Below, one piece after another: positions 1 through 5,158 of a stretch of DNA of 5,158 bases. The notes below the pieces were generated by a model. It was not told where the DNA came from, ran no database searches, and worked only from the letters and a program-made list of their open reading frames with translations. This DNA comes from an uncultured Actinoplanes sp. GTDB taxonomy: Bacteria; Actinomycetota; Actinomycetes; Mycobacteriales; Micromonosporaceae. The translations under genes were made by a program, and so were the position numbers. The stretch is from the NCBI GenBank assembly GCA_934667465.1, contig CAKUMG010000520.1, positions 1 through 5,158 on the forward strand, in the 5' to 3' direction. Position 1 is the stretch's first letter; the number at the start of each line of letters is the position of its first letter.

Positions 1-529
1 CGGGCGACCAGGCCACCTCGACGCTGAGGGCGGGATCGGTGTGCCGGGCGACGAGCTGCTCGACCCACTCGGCGGTGCCGACCGGGACGGTGGACTTGCC
101 CACGATCAGGGCGCGCCGGGTCAGGTGCCGGGCCAGGTTGGTGACCGACGCCTCCACATAGGCGAGGTCGGCACCCATGCCGTCGGCGCGCTGGGGCGTG
201 CCGACGCAGATGAAGTGCACGTCCGCGAAGTCGGCCACCTCCTGGTAGGAGGTGGTGAAGCGCAGCCGCCCGGCGGCGAGGTTGGCGCGCAGCAGCTCGT
301 CGAGGCCCTGCTCGTGGAAGGGCACCTGGCCGGCCGACAGCTTGGCGATCTTCGGCTCGTCCACGTCGAAGCCGAGCACGTCGTAGCCCAGCTCGGCGAA
401 GCAGATGGCGTAGGTCGCACCGAGATAGCCCGTGCCCAGGAACGCGAGCCGCGGGCGCGACGCCCCGGAGGGCACCTCCACCTCGCTGAACGCGGCGACG
501 GGCGAAGCGGTCGGGTACGGGATGGTCAC
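1..529 (-). CDS. UDP-glucose 6-dehydrogenase-type protein, N-terminal part (runs off window)
   Basis: The 176 visible residues match the NAD-binding half of the UDP-glucose/GDP-mannose dehydrogenase family, cytosolic enzymes that oxidise a nucleotide sugar to its uronic acid with two NAD+. A Rossmann fold opens with LAFLGTGYLG (residues 28-37, dinucleotide loop GxGYLG). It is followed by LGFDVDEPK, whose acidic FDVD ends the second strand, then the family motifs ICVGTPQRADG (107-117) and GKSTVPVGT (144-152). The catalytic cysteine and sugar-binding half lie outside the window. GTG at 529-527 is chosen because CAGGAG stands 8 bases upstream. This leaves about 27 residues before the Rossmann strand, so GTG codons 17 or 19 remain possible starts. 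UDP-glucose is the likeliest substrate from the overall motif pattern, feeding glycan or cell-surface polymer synthesis. GDP-mannose or another UDP-sugar cannot be excluded. Divergent from the acyl-CoA dehydrogenase gene. Confidence 0.9.
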   Translation of the reverse strand, partial: MTIPYPTASPVAAFSEVEVPSGASRPRLAFLGTGYLGATYAICFAELGYDVLGFDVDEPKIAKLSAGQVPFHEQGLDELLRANLAAGRLRFTTSYQEVADFADVHFICVGTPQRADGMGADLAYVEASVTNLARHLTRRALIVGKSTVPVGTAEWVEQLVARHTDPALSVEVAWSP

Positions 530-649
530 GCGGGGGACTCCTGTCGGCGCGGGGCTCACCTGAGGGGGCTCGCCTTCGGGCCAGAAGGATAGTGCGAACA
601 CCCTACGCGTCGGTAACATAGGCGTTCCGAGGGCGAGAGAGGGCGCAAA
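530..649. promoter_or_regulatory. Divergent intergenic promoter region between the sugar-nucleotide and acyl-CoA dehydrogenase genes
   Basis: These 120 bp lie between two divergent start codons and must hold both promoters or their leaders. On the plus strand TAACAT (614-619) is a fair -10-like hexamer, about 30 bp before the ATG at 650, but no clear TTGAC-type -35 lies at the usual distance. On the minus strand the stretch around 584-594 (reading CACTATCCTTC) is A/T-richer than its surroundings and could be a -10 for the leftward gene. The ribosome binding site for the rightward gene is the purine run GAGAGAGG, ending 7 bases before its ATG. No convincing operator dyad was seen. Confidence 0.4.
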
Positions 650-1804
650 ATGTCCGAGTTCGACGTGTACCAGCTGCCGGAAGACCACGAGACGATCCGC
701 GCGGCGGTCCGCGAGGTCTGCGACGCCCGGGTGGCGCCGAACGCGGCCGAGGCGGACGAGAGCGCGGAGTTCCCGAAGGCCTCGTACGACGCCCTGCGCT
801 CCTCGGACTTCCACGCCCCGCACATCCCCGCCGAATACGGTGGCGCGGGCGCTGACGCCTTGGCCACCGCCATCGTCATCGAGGAGGTGGCCCGCGCCTG
901 CGCCAGTTCCTCGCTGATCCCCGCGGTCAACAAGCTCGGCACGATGCCGATCCTGCTCGCCGGCTCGCCCGAGCTGAAGGCGCGCTATCTGACCCCGGTC
1001 GCCGCCGGCGAGGCGATGTTCTCCTACTGCCTCTCCGAGCCGGAGGCGGGCAGCGACGCCGCATCGATGACGACCAGAGCGGTCCGCGACGGCGACCACT
1101 GGGTGCTGAACGGCGTCAAGCGCTGGATCACCAACGCCGGCGTCTCCGAGTACTACACGGTCTTCGCGGTCACCGACCCCACGGCGCGGTCCAGGGGGAT
1201 TTCCGCGTTCGTCGTGGAAAAGGGCGACGAGGGCGTCAGCTTCGGGGCGCCGGAGAAGAAGCTGGGCATCAAGGGCAGCCCCACCTGCGAGGTCTACTTC
1301 GACAACGTACGCATCCCCGCCGACCGCATGATCGGCGACGAGGACACCGGCTTCGCCACGGCCATGCGGACCCTGGACCACACCCGCGTGACGATCGCCG
1401 CGCAGGCCGTGGGAATCGCGCAGGGGGCGCTCGACTTCGCCCTCGGATACGTCAAGGAGCGCAAGCAGTTCGGCAAGCCCGTCAGTGACTTCCAGGGCAT
1501 CCAGTTCATGCTCGCCGACATGGGCATGAAGCTCGAGGCGGCCCGCCAGATGACCTACGTCGCCGCGGGCAAGAGCGAGCGCGGCGACGCCGATCTGACC
1601 TACTTCGGCGCCGCCGCGAAATGCTTCGCCTCCGACGTGGCCATGGAGATCACCACGGATGCGGTGCAATTGCTGGGCGGATACGGATACACCCGCGACT
1701 ACCCGGTCGAGCGCATGATGCGCGACGCCAAGATCACCCAGATCTACGAGGGTACGAACCAGGTGCAGCGCATCGTGATGGCCAGGCAGCTCCTCAAGGG
1801 CTGA
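650..1804 (+). CDS. Acyl-CoA dehydrogenase (FAD-dependent)
   Basis: A complete 384-residue acyl-CoA dehydrogenase, the usual family length. It catalyses alpha,beta-dehydrogenation of an acyl-CoA thioester with FAD, passing electrons to electron-transfer flavoprotein, in fatty-acid or branched-chain amino-acid breakdown. An N-terminal helical domain (about 7-122) is followed by the beta domain carrying family signature 1, YCLSEPEAGSD (126-136), and FAD-contacting WITNAG (159-164). The C-terminal helical domain has RKQFGKPVSDFQ (271-282), LLGGYGYTRDYPVER (341-355) and IYEGTNQVQR (365-374). E367 in YEGTNQ occupies the catalytic-base position of short- and medium-chain members, so the protein looks active. 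Chain-length preference cannot be read from sequence alone. Start ATG is supported by GAGAGAGG 7 bases upstream. It appears monocistronic, ending 23 bp from the convergent MDR gene. Confidence 0.95.
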   Translation: MSEFDVYQLPEDHETIRAAVREVCDARVAPNAAEADESAEFPKASYDALRSSDFHAPHIPAEYGGAGADALATAIVIEEVARACASSSLIPAVNKLGTMPILLAGSPELKARYLTPVAAGEAMFSYCLSEPEAGSDAASMTTRAVRDGDHWVLNGVKRWITNAGVSEYYTVFAVTDPTARSRGISAFVVEKGDEGVSFGAPEKKLGIKGSPTCEVYFDNVRIPADRMIGDEDTGFATAMRTLDHTRVTIAAQAVGIAQGALDFALGYVKERKQFGKPVSDFQGIQFMLADMGMKLEAARQMTYVAAGKSERGDADLTYFGAAAKCFASDVAMEITTDAVQLLGGYGYTRDYPVERMMRDAKITQIYEGTNQVQRIVMARQLLKG

Positions 1805-1810
1805 CGAAGG

Positions 1811-1826
1811 CCTCGGTCCGCCGGGG
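1811..1826 (+). terminator. Compact hairpin in the convergent gap
   Basis: CCTCGG (1811-1816) pairs with CCGGGG (1821-1826) around the tetraloop TCCG. On the plus-strand transcript all six pairs form, one of them a G-U wobble, starting 6 bases after the acyl-CoA dehydrogenase stop. On the minus strand the wobble becomes a C-A mismatch, so it favours the rightward gene. There is no U-tract, which is common for high-GC actinomycete terminators, so the assignment rests on position and pairing only. Confidence 0.4.
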
Positions 1827-1827
1827 T

Positions 1828-2760
1828 TCAGGCGGCCAGGACGATGACCTTTCCCGGGATGCGGCCCGCGGCTGCCTCGGCGTGCAGGGCGGGCAGCTCG
1901 GTCAGGGGGATGCGGCGGGTGACCTCGACCCGCAGTTCCCCCTTGTCGACCAGGGTGACGAGCTCGGTGAGGCGCTCGCGGTTCGGCAGCACGAACACGG
2001 TCGCCGCGGTGACACCGCGGGTCTCGTCGCTGGGGGTGGCCATGAAGGCGGTGGTGCTGACCACCTTGCCGCCGTCGCGGACCAGGGTCACCAGCGTGGT
2101 GAACTGCTCGGGGGTGATCGGGGCGAGGTTGAGCAGCACGTCGACCGGCTGGTCGGCAGCGGTCACCACGTCCGTGGTGGTGTAGTCGATGATCTCGTCC
2201 GCTCCCGCTGCCTGGACGGCCTCTCGGCTGCGGGCGGTGGCGGTGGCCACGACGTGCGCGCCCGCTCGCTTCGCCAGGGCGATGGCGTACTTGCCGACCA
2301 CGCCTCCGGCGCCATTGATGAGAACGCGCTGACCTGCCTGCAGGGCGCCGTCGTCGAAGAGGGCCTGCCAGGCCGTCAAGGCCACCGAGGGCAGGGCCGC
2401 CGCGTCGGCGAGCGGGATGGTCGTGGGCGCCTTGACCAGGCGATCCGCCGGGACGGTGACGTACTCCGCCGCGCCTCCGTCGCGTTCCATGGGCAGGAAC
2501 CCGATCACCGCATCCCCCGCCTCGAGGCCGCCGACGCCCTCGCCGAGCGCGTCGACCGTGCCGGAGACGTCATAGCCGGGCACGTGCGGCAGGACGACCG
2601 GGATGGGCAGGAAGCCCGCCCGCATGCCGTTGTCGGCGGCGTTGAACGCCGAGGCCGCCACCCGGATCCGTACCTCGCCGGCGCCCGGGGCGGGCTGCTC
2701 GACATCCTCGTAGCGCAGGACCTCGGGACCGCCGACCTCGTGGAAACGCACTGCCTTCAT
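1828..2760 (-). CDS. Zinc-independent MDR-family NAD(P)H:quinone oxidoreductase
   Basis: A 310-residue medium-chain dehydrogenase/reductase of the quinone-oxidoreductase type. It begins MKAVRFHEVGGPEVLRY, the classic N-terminus of this group. The GroES-like catalytic domain (1 to about 120) includes VAASAFNAADNGMRAG (34-49), with N40 and D43 at the family's NxxD position, and VPGYDVSGTV (60-69). The Rossmann domain carries INGAGGVVGKYAIALAKRAG (148-167) for NADP(H) or NAD(H). The GHE zinc motif and the structural-zinc cysteine cluster of alcohol dehydrogenases are absent, so hydride transfer to a quinone or electrophilic enone is expected. The true substrate is unknown. ATG at 2760 is preferred because the family motif starts there. 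An in-frame TTG at 2802 would add 14 unconserved residues, although its GAGG is better than the weak purines before the ATG. Its upstream region is the left copy of a long direct repeat. Confidence 0.88.
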   Translation of the reverse strand: MKAVRFHEVGGPEVLRYEDVEQPAPGAGEVRIRVAASAFNAADNGMRAGFLPIPVVLPHVPGYDVSGTVDALGEGVGGLEAGDAVIGFLPMERDGGAAEYVTVPADRLVKAPTTIPLADAAALPSVALTAWQALFDDGALQAGQRVLINGAGGVVGKYAIALAKRAGAHVVATATARSREAVQAAGADEIIDYTTTDVVTAADQPVDVLLNLAPITPEQFTTLVTLVRDGGKVVSTTAFMATPSDETRGVTAATVFVLPNRERLTELVTLVDKGELRVEVTRRIPLTELPALHAEAAAGRIPGKVIVLAA

Positions 2761-2769
2761 CGCTGAGCC

Positions 2770-2854
2770 CGCTTTCGTGATGGTTCCGTCCGGTGACGTC
2801 AACCAACCTCGCAGGTTCGGGCGGCGCTAGCCTGGGCCAGATCGGCCCACCCGG
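2770..2854. repeat. Long direct repeat, copy A (upstream region of the MDR gene)
   Basis: This 85-bp stretch matches 5048-5131 in the same orientation. My base-by-base alignment gives 79 identical columns out of 85, with 5 substitutions and one single-base gap. It begins 10 bp upstream of the MDR start codon, so it spans that gene's proximal promoter or leader. Beyond the clear match a weaker similarity continues (A reads GGATTGAC where B reads GGGTTGAC). No transposase or inverted-repeat termini accompany it, so it does not look like an insertion-sequence end. It is more likely a duplicated regulatory region bounding the segment to its right. Confidence 0.9.
2794..2817. promoter_or_regulatory. 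Candidate operator dyads upstream of the MDR gene
   Basis: Two palindromes lie close together here: TGACGTCA (2794-2801), a perfect 8-bp dyad, and AACCT-CGC-AGGTT (2805-2817), a perfect 5-bp-arm dyad with a 3-base centre. The first is conserved exactly in the second repeat copy (5072-5079). The second has one arm substitution there (AACTT-TGC-AGGTT, 5083-5095). Their position 34-60 bp before the MDR ATG suits a repressor site, and small MDR reductases are often controlled by a local repressor. No regulator gene for it is visible in the window. Confidence 0.35.
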
Positions 2855-2927
2855 AAATGAACCCCTCAACTCGGGGATTGACGTTTGACCAGATGCTGTG
2901 CGTAAAGCGCCGGGCAGGGATGGTGGA
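2855..2927. other. Non-coding stretch between repeat A and the hairpin
   Basis: No credible gene on either strand. It contains CCCC-TCAACTC-GGGG (2862-2876), a short weak hairpin, and two TTGAC-like hexamers (TTGACG at 2878 and TTGACC at 2885) that could be rightward -35 elements. The region 17-19 bp downstream offers only CGTAAAGC, a poor -10, and no gene starts to the right, so I do not call a promoter. Confidence 0.3.
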
Positions 2928-2962
2928 GGCGCCTGGAGGCTAGCTGCGGCACTCCAGGCGCC
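2928..2962. terminator. Strong hairpin with 11-bp perfect arms, likely bidirectional terminator
   Basis: GGCGCCTGGAG (2928-2938) and CTCCAGGCGCC (2952-2962) are perfect reverse complements separated by 13 bases. It lies just past the end of the Fic remnant and downstream of the leftward AlbA_2/GHKL gene, where a terminator for that transcript would be expected. There is no U-rich tail on either strand. It could instead be a recombination or regulatory dyad, but position favours termination. Confidence 0.55.
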
Positions 2963-2966
2963 GTTC

Positions 2967-3165
2967 TCACCTAACCCTGCGACCGCGGCCGGCCGAGCGG
3001 GGCACGGTGACATTGGCGAAGACGGAGCATGGCCTGGGCGAGGGCTCGGCCGGTGCGACCGTTGCCGGCAACGAACGGGTGGGCCGTCTCGAACTGGGCG
3101 TGGGCGGCGGCCACCTGGACGGCAACCCGTACCGTGGCGCGCTGTTTCGCTTCGGTTCTACTCCC
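2967..3165 (-). pseudogene. Truncated and frameshifted Fic-domain gene remnant
   Basis: Reading leftward, one frame from 3120 encodes VQVAAAHAQFETAHPF then VAGNGRTGRALAQAMLR, a clear Fic-family core (consensus HPFx[D/E]GNGRxxR; Fic enzymes transfer AMP or other nucleotides to target proteins). Homology then jumps to another frame: from about 3020 the shifted frame reads FANVTVPRSAG, resembling the NVTVP-SAG segment that follows the Fic motif in actinobacterial members, before a TGA at 2967. The original frame runs on without homology to TAG at 2971-2973. A stop at 3166-3168 bounds the other side, and no suitable start or N-terminal Fic region is present. Only about 50 of the several hundred residues of a full Fic protein remain. 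The Mg/phosphate-coordinating D/E of the motif is alanine (HPFVAGNGR), so even an expressed fragment should be inactive. It lies 45 bp beyond the AlbA_2 gene stop. Confidence 0.75.
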
Positions 3166-3210
3166 TCAGGCGATGGGGATTCGGGAACGGTGCTCCAGCG
3201 ATCAGGCTGC

Positions 3211-4929
3211 TCAGGCTTCAGGCGCAACCCATCGGTAGCGACGTTTGGGGCTCCGGGTAGGTCCTACGGCCTCGATAGTCTGGGTTTTGGCCAGAGCGCG
3301 GAGGTGATTCAAGACGGCATTACGGGACAGCCCCGTCATCTCAACGAGCTCGCCTGCTGTCGCTTCTCCACGTGCCTTGAGCGCTTCGGCGACATCGGGC
3401 GGCGATTGAGGCGAGAGCGTCGAGAAGAGGTCGGGAGCTTCTGACCGGCCTGAGGCTGCGGGGTCGAGGACATACCGCGCATAGCGCCTGCCGCCCTCCT
3501 TCACTGCCAGTCCTTGACCGACGAGGTCACGGAGGACCTGGCCGGCTGCTACGCGGTCCACTCCCCACTGCCTGAGCATCTCGTTAGTCAAGTAGTCATC
3601 GCGCAGCATGGCGAGAGCGAGATGATGCGCCTGCGTGGGCAGGTGGGCCCCAAGTCGCGAGATCCAGCCGCGGACTTCGGGGCTGAGGAGTTCCGACCGG
3701 GCCATGGTGACCACGAAGCTGGCAATCGAGCTGCGAAAGCTGGGTCGGGGGAGTCCGCGGCGCCGGGCCACGGCCAGCATCGCGGGGATGCCCGAGGATC
3801 TGTTCTCTGCCACGAGTTCGTTCGATGACGGCAGGTAGGTATCTGCGAGGAGGCTGCTCAGTACCGCGTTCCGAGACGACGAAATGCCTTCCTCGCCGAG
3901 TTCGTCGACGATGACTCCGCCGTAGAGTCCCCCAGGGCTGCGGACGACGAGACGATCGGGGAACAGTTCGATCTGTACTTGAGTGCCTCTGGTCACCGGA
4001 CTGTAGTCGCGGTGCATCAGGGCGTTGACGACTGCCTCGCGTACCGCTTCCAAGGGGTATTCGACTTCATCCACGCGTGAGCCGTGTTCGCTGATAACTG
4101 CTCGGACCGCGAGGTTGCGGCGAAGCATGGACAGCGTCGTCTCGACCATTTCGGGGATGGGGCCACGGACTGTCTGGTTGTCGAGGAACCGGGTTCCGGA
4201 GCTGGAGTCCGGGCCATGCACGACGACGGAGACCATCAGCTGGGGAAAGAACTGCTGTGGAAACTGGCCGAAGGCCAACAAACCTGCCAGCGTCAGCGGG
4301 GCGTCCGCCGAACGCCCGGCGGTGATGCCCAGACGAAAGAGGACCGTCGTGTCGTCGGACTGCGCGAGTTTGGGGAACCCGACCCGTACCCGTCGCAGAG
4401 TGCGCCGTACTGCCTCCTCATCCAGGTCCTCCACGGATGTTCCGTCGATGACCTCGCGGTCGTAGACCGGTTGAGTACGGGCCGCCATGATGAGGGCGAT
4501 CTCGGCCTCGGTCATGTGTCGATCGCCGTCTCCTCCGCGCAGGTAGGAACCACCGGAGATTCCCTGCGCGGTGACGTAGACGGGGCGTCGATCCGCCGAC
4601 ATCGGGGGAACCTCGGCCGCGACCAGCCGCTGGCCCTCGACATCGACGATTTCGGTGCTGATCTGGAGCGGGGGAGTGATGTCGTCTCGTGACATCTGCA
4701 CCAGCGCGTCACGAAGAGAGCTGGGGTCGGTCAGCTCGACCACGCTGAAGCCGCTCGCCTCGTCAACGCCGAGCAGGATCGTCCCGCCATCGGTATTCGA
4801 AAAGGCAGACAGCGTCTCGCGCACCGCCTTGGGTAGCCTGCCCGCGGCGCGTTTCGCCTCGATTCGTGTCGGTTCGTCACCCATCCGACGCAACGTGGCC
4901 AGGGCTTCCCTGACGCTTTCAGCGCTCAT
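3211..4929 (-). CDS. AlbA_2 (Schlafen-type) / GHKL ATPase-like / winged-helix regulator-like protein
   Basis: A 572-residue multidomain protein of the type grouped as predicted transcriptional regulators with an AlbA_2 domain (COG2865-like). The AlbA_2 domain spans about 16-145, with RIEAKRAAG (22-30) and the hallmark FSNTDGGTILLGVDEASG (43-60). A GHKL-type HATPase_c_4 region follows: the N-box-like EAVREAVVNALMHRDY (294-309), a strand ELFPDRLVVRSPGGLYGG (321-338) and a later glycine loop NRSSGIPAM (376-384). Two winged-helix segments end the protein, about 430-488 and 511-568 (TAGELVEMTGLSRNAVLNHL is the recognition region). No membrane or signal segment is seen, so it should be cytosolic. 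ATP-responsive DNA or RNA binding is the family expectation; its target is unknown. The ATG at 4929 follows an in-frame TGA four codons upstream and has only a weak ribosome binding site. GC is lower than the flanking genes (37 of 60 at line 3781), suggesting transfer. A GTGTGAAG array sits just upstream. Confidence 0.85.
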   Translation of the reverse strand: MSAESVREALATLRRMGDEPTRIEAKRAAGRLPKAVRETLSAFSNTDGGTILLGVDEASGFSVVELTDPSSLRDALVQMSRDDITPPLQISTEIVDVEGQRLVAAEVPPMSADRRPVYVTAQGISGGSYLRGGDGDRHMTEAEIALIMAARTQPVYDREVIDGTSVEDLDEEAVRRTLRRVRVGFPKLAQSDDTTVLFRLGITAGRSADAPLTLAGLLAFGQFPQQFFPQLMVSVVVHGPDSSSGTRFLDNQTVRGPIPEMVETTLSMLRRNLAVRAVISEHGSRVDEVEYPLEAVREAVVNALMHRDYSPVTRGTQVQIELFPDRLVVRSPGGLYGGVIVDELGEEGISSSRNAVLSSLLADTYLPSSNELVAENRSSGIPAMLAVARRRGLPRPSFRSSIASFVVTMARSELLSPEVRGWISRLGAHLPTQAHHLALAMLRDDYLTNEMLRQWGVDRVAAGQVLRDLVGQGLAVKEGGRRYARYVLDPAASGRSEAPDLFSTLSPQSPPDVAEALKARGEATAGELVEMTGLSRNAVLNHLRALAKTQTIEAVGPTRSPKRRYRWVAPEA

Positions 4930-4946
4930 AGGTGCATCTCATCACC

Positions 4947-5014
4947 CAGTCTTCACACCTCGCAAGGGATGTGCGAAGAAAAGTGTGAAGCGGTGTGAAG
5001 TCGTGTGAAGACTG
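4947..5014. promoter_or_regulatory. GTGTGAAG iteron/operator array upstream of the AlbA_2 gene
   Basis: GTGTGAAG occurs three times at exact 10-bp spacing (4983-4990, 4993-5000, 5003-5010). A one-mismatch copy GTGCGAAG lies at 4971-4978 and an inverted copy CTTCACAC at 4951-4958. The outermost units extend into a perfect 12-bp inverted repeat, CAGTCTTCACAC (4947-4958) and GTGTGAAGACTG (5003-5014), 44 bp apart. One-helical-turn spacing puts the direct copies on the same DNA face, as for cooperative protein binding. The array ends 17 bp before the AlbA_2 gene start, so it overlaps its promoter or leader. Since that protein has winged helices, autoregulation is a reasonable inference. Clear -10 and -35 hexamers could not be fixed. 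Spacers are only 2 bp, so it is not a CRISPR array. Confidence 0.75.
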
Positions 5015-5047
5015 CGCCGCGTTATCGAGCTACGGATGGCGTGGATG

Positions 5048-5131
5048 CGCTTTCGTGATGGTTCCGTCCGGTGACGTCAGCCAACTTTGCAGGTTCGGGC
5101 GGCGCCAGCCCGGGCAGATCGGCCCACCCGG
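5048..5131. repeat. Long direct repeat, copy B
   Basis: Same-orientation copy of 2770-2854 (79 of 85 aligned columns identical). Unlike copy A, it is not followed leftward by an MDR gene; instead a 33-bp spacer and then the GTGTGAAG array follow. The final 27 bases of the window (5132-5158) show weaker similarity to the sequence after copy A and end in GGTTGACC, so the homology may continue past the edge. Whether a gene on the right once shared this promoter region with the MDR gene cannot be seen here. Confidence 0.9.
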
Positions 5132-5158
5132 ATCGGAAACCCACACCAAGGGTTGACC

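Noticed and set aside
1621..2766. Long open frame on the plus strand opposite the MDR gene
   Set aside because: Its protein is glycine/arginine/aspartate-rich low-complexity sequence with no recognisable domain, and it overlaps both the acyl-CoA dehydrogenase 3' end and the whole MDR gene. It is a frame-shadow typical of high-GC DNA.
2758..2802. TTG start at 2802 for the MDR gene
   Set aside because: It would add 14 residues with no family counterpart, encoded within the repeat element, while the conserved family N-terminus begins at the ATG at 2760. A better ribosome binding site before the TTG keeps it as a remote possibility.
2770..2854. Repeat copies as the ends of an insertion sequence or as a tRNA attachment site
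   Set aside because: They are direct rather than inverted, no transposase or integrase is present between them, and the sequence does not fold as a tRNA 3' end.
2898..3444. Several overlapping plus-strand open frames between the hairpin and the AlbA_2 gene 3' end
   Set aside because: None has a recognisable motif; the information-bearing strand here is the minus strand, which shows the Fic remnant and the AlbA_2 C-terminus.
4084..4692. Open frame on the plus strand inside the AlbA_2/GHKL gene
   Set aside because: It is antisense to a well-supported multidomain gene, has no family motif and no convincing ribosome binding site.
4947..5014. GTGTGAAG repeats as a CRISPR array
   Set aside because: Units are 8 bp with 2-bp spacers, one is inverted, and there are no cas genes. 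The pattern is that of a protein-binding array.

Overview
The window reads as chromosomal DNA from a high-GC actinomycete, most likely Streptomyces or a close relative. The basis is very GC-rich coding sequence (a sampled 60-base line at 721 has 47 G/C), strong G/C third-position bias, a GTG start with an AGGAG ribosome binding site, and housekeeping protein families typical of that group. No RNA gene, transposase, integrase or CRISPR array was found.

The left half (1-2760) is ordinary metabolic chromosome. A UDP-glucose 6-dehydrogenase-type gene runs leftward off the window edge (1-529). It shares a 120-bp divergent promoter region with a complete acyl-CoA dehydrogenase gene on the plus strand (650-1804). 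That gene converges, across a 23-bp gap holding a compact hairpin, on a leftward zinc-independent NAD(P)H:quinone oxidoreductase/MDR-family gene (1828-2760).

The right half (about 2770-5131) looks like an accessory segment. An 85-bp sequence lying just upstream of the MDR start codon (2770-2854) recurs in the same orientation at 5048-5131 with about 93% identity, so a roughly 2.2-kb segment sits between two direct copies. Inside it, reading leftward from the second copy, are: (i) an operator-like array of GTGTGAAG repeats (4947-5014); (ii) a 572-codon gene for an AlbA_2 (Schlafen-type) plus GHKL ATPase-like plus winged-helix protein (3211-4929), whose base composition is lower in GC than the flanks; (iii) a short broken remnant of a Fic-domain gene (2967-3165); and (iv) a strong 11-bp-arm hairpin (2928-2962).

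The best-supported reading is a metabolic locus whose MDR promoter region was duplicated around an acquired regulator or defence-like gene. The AlbA_2/GHKL protein may control itself through the adjacent repeat array, which is an inference. Nothing here proves a complete new system. The most interesting items are the repeat-bounded segment, the phased operator array and the decayed Fic gene beside the AlbA_2 gene.
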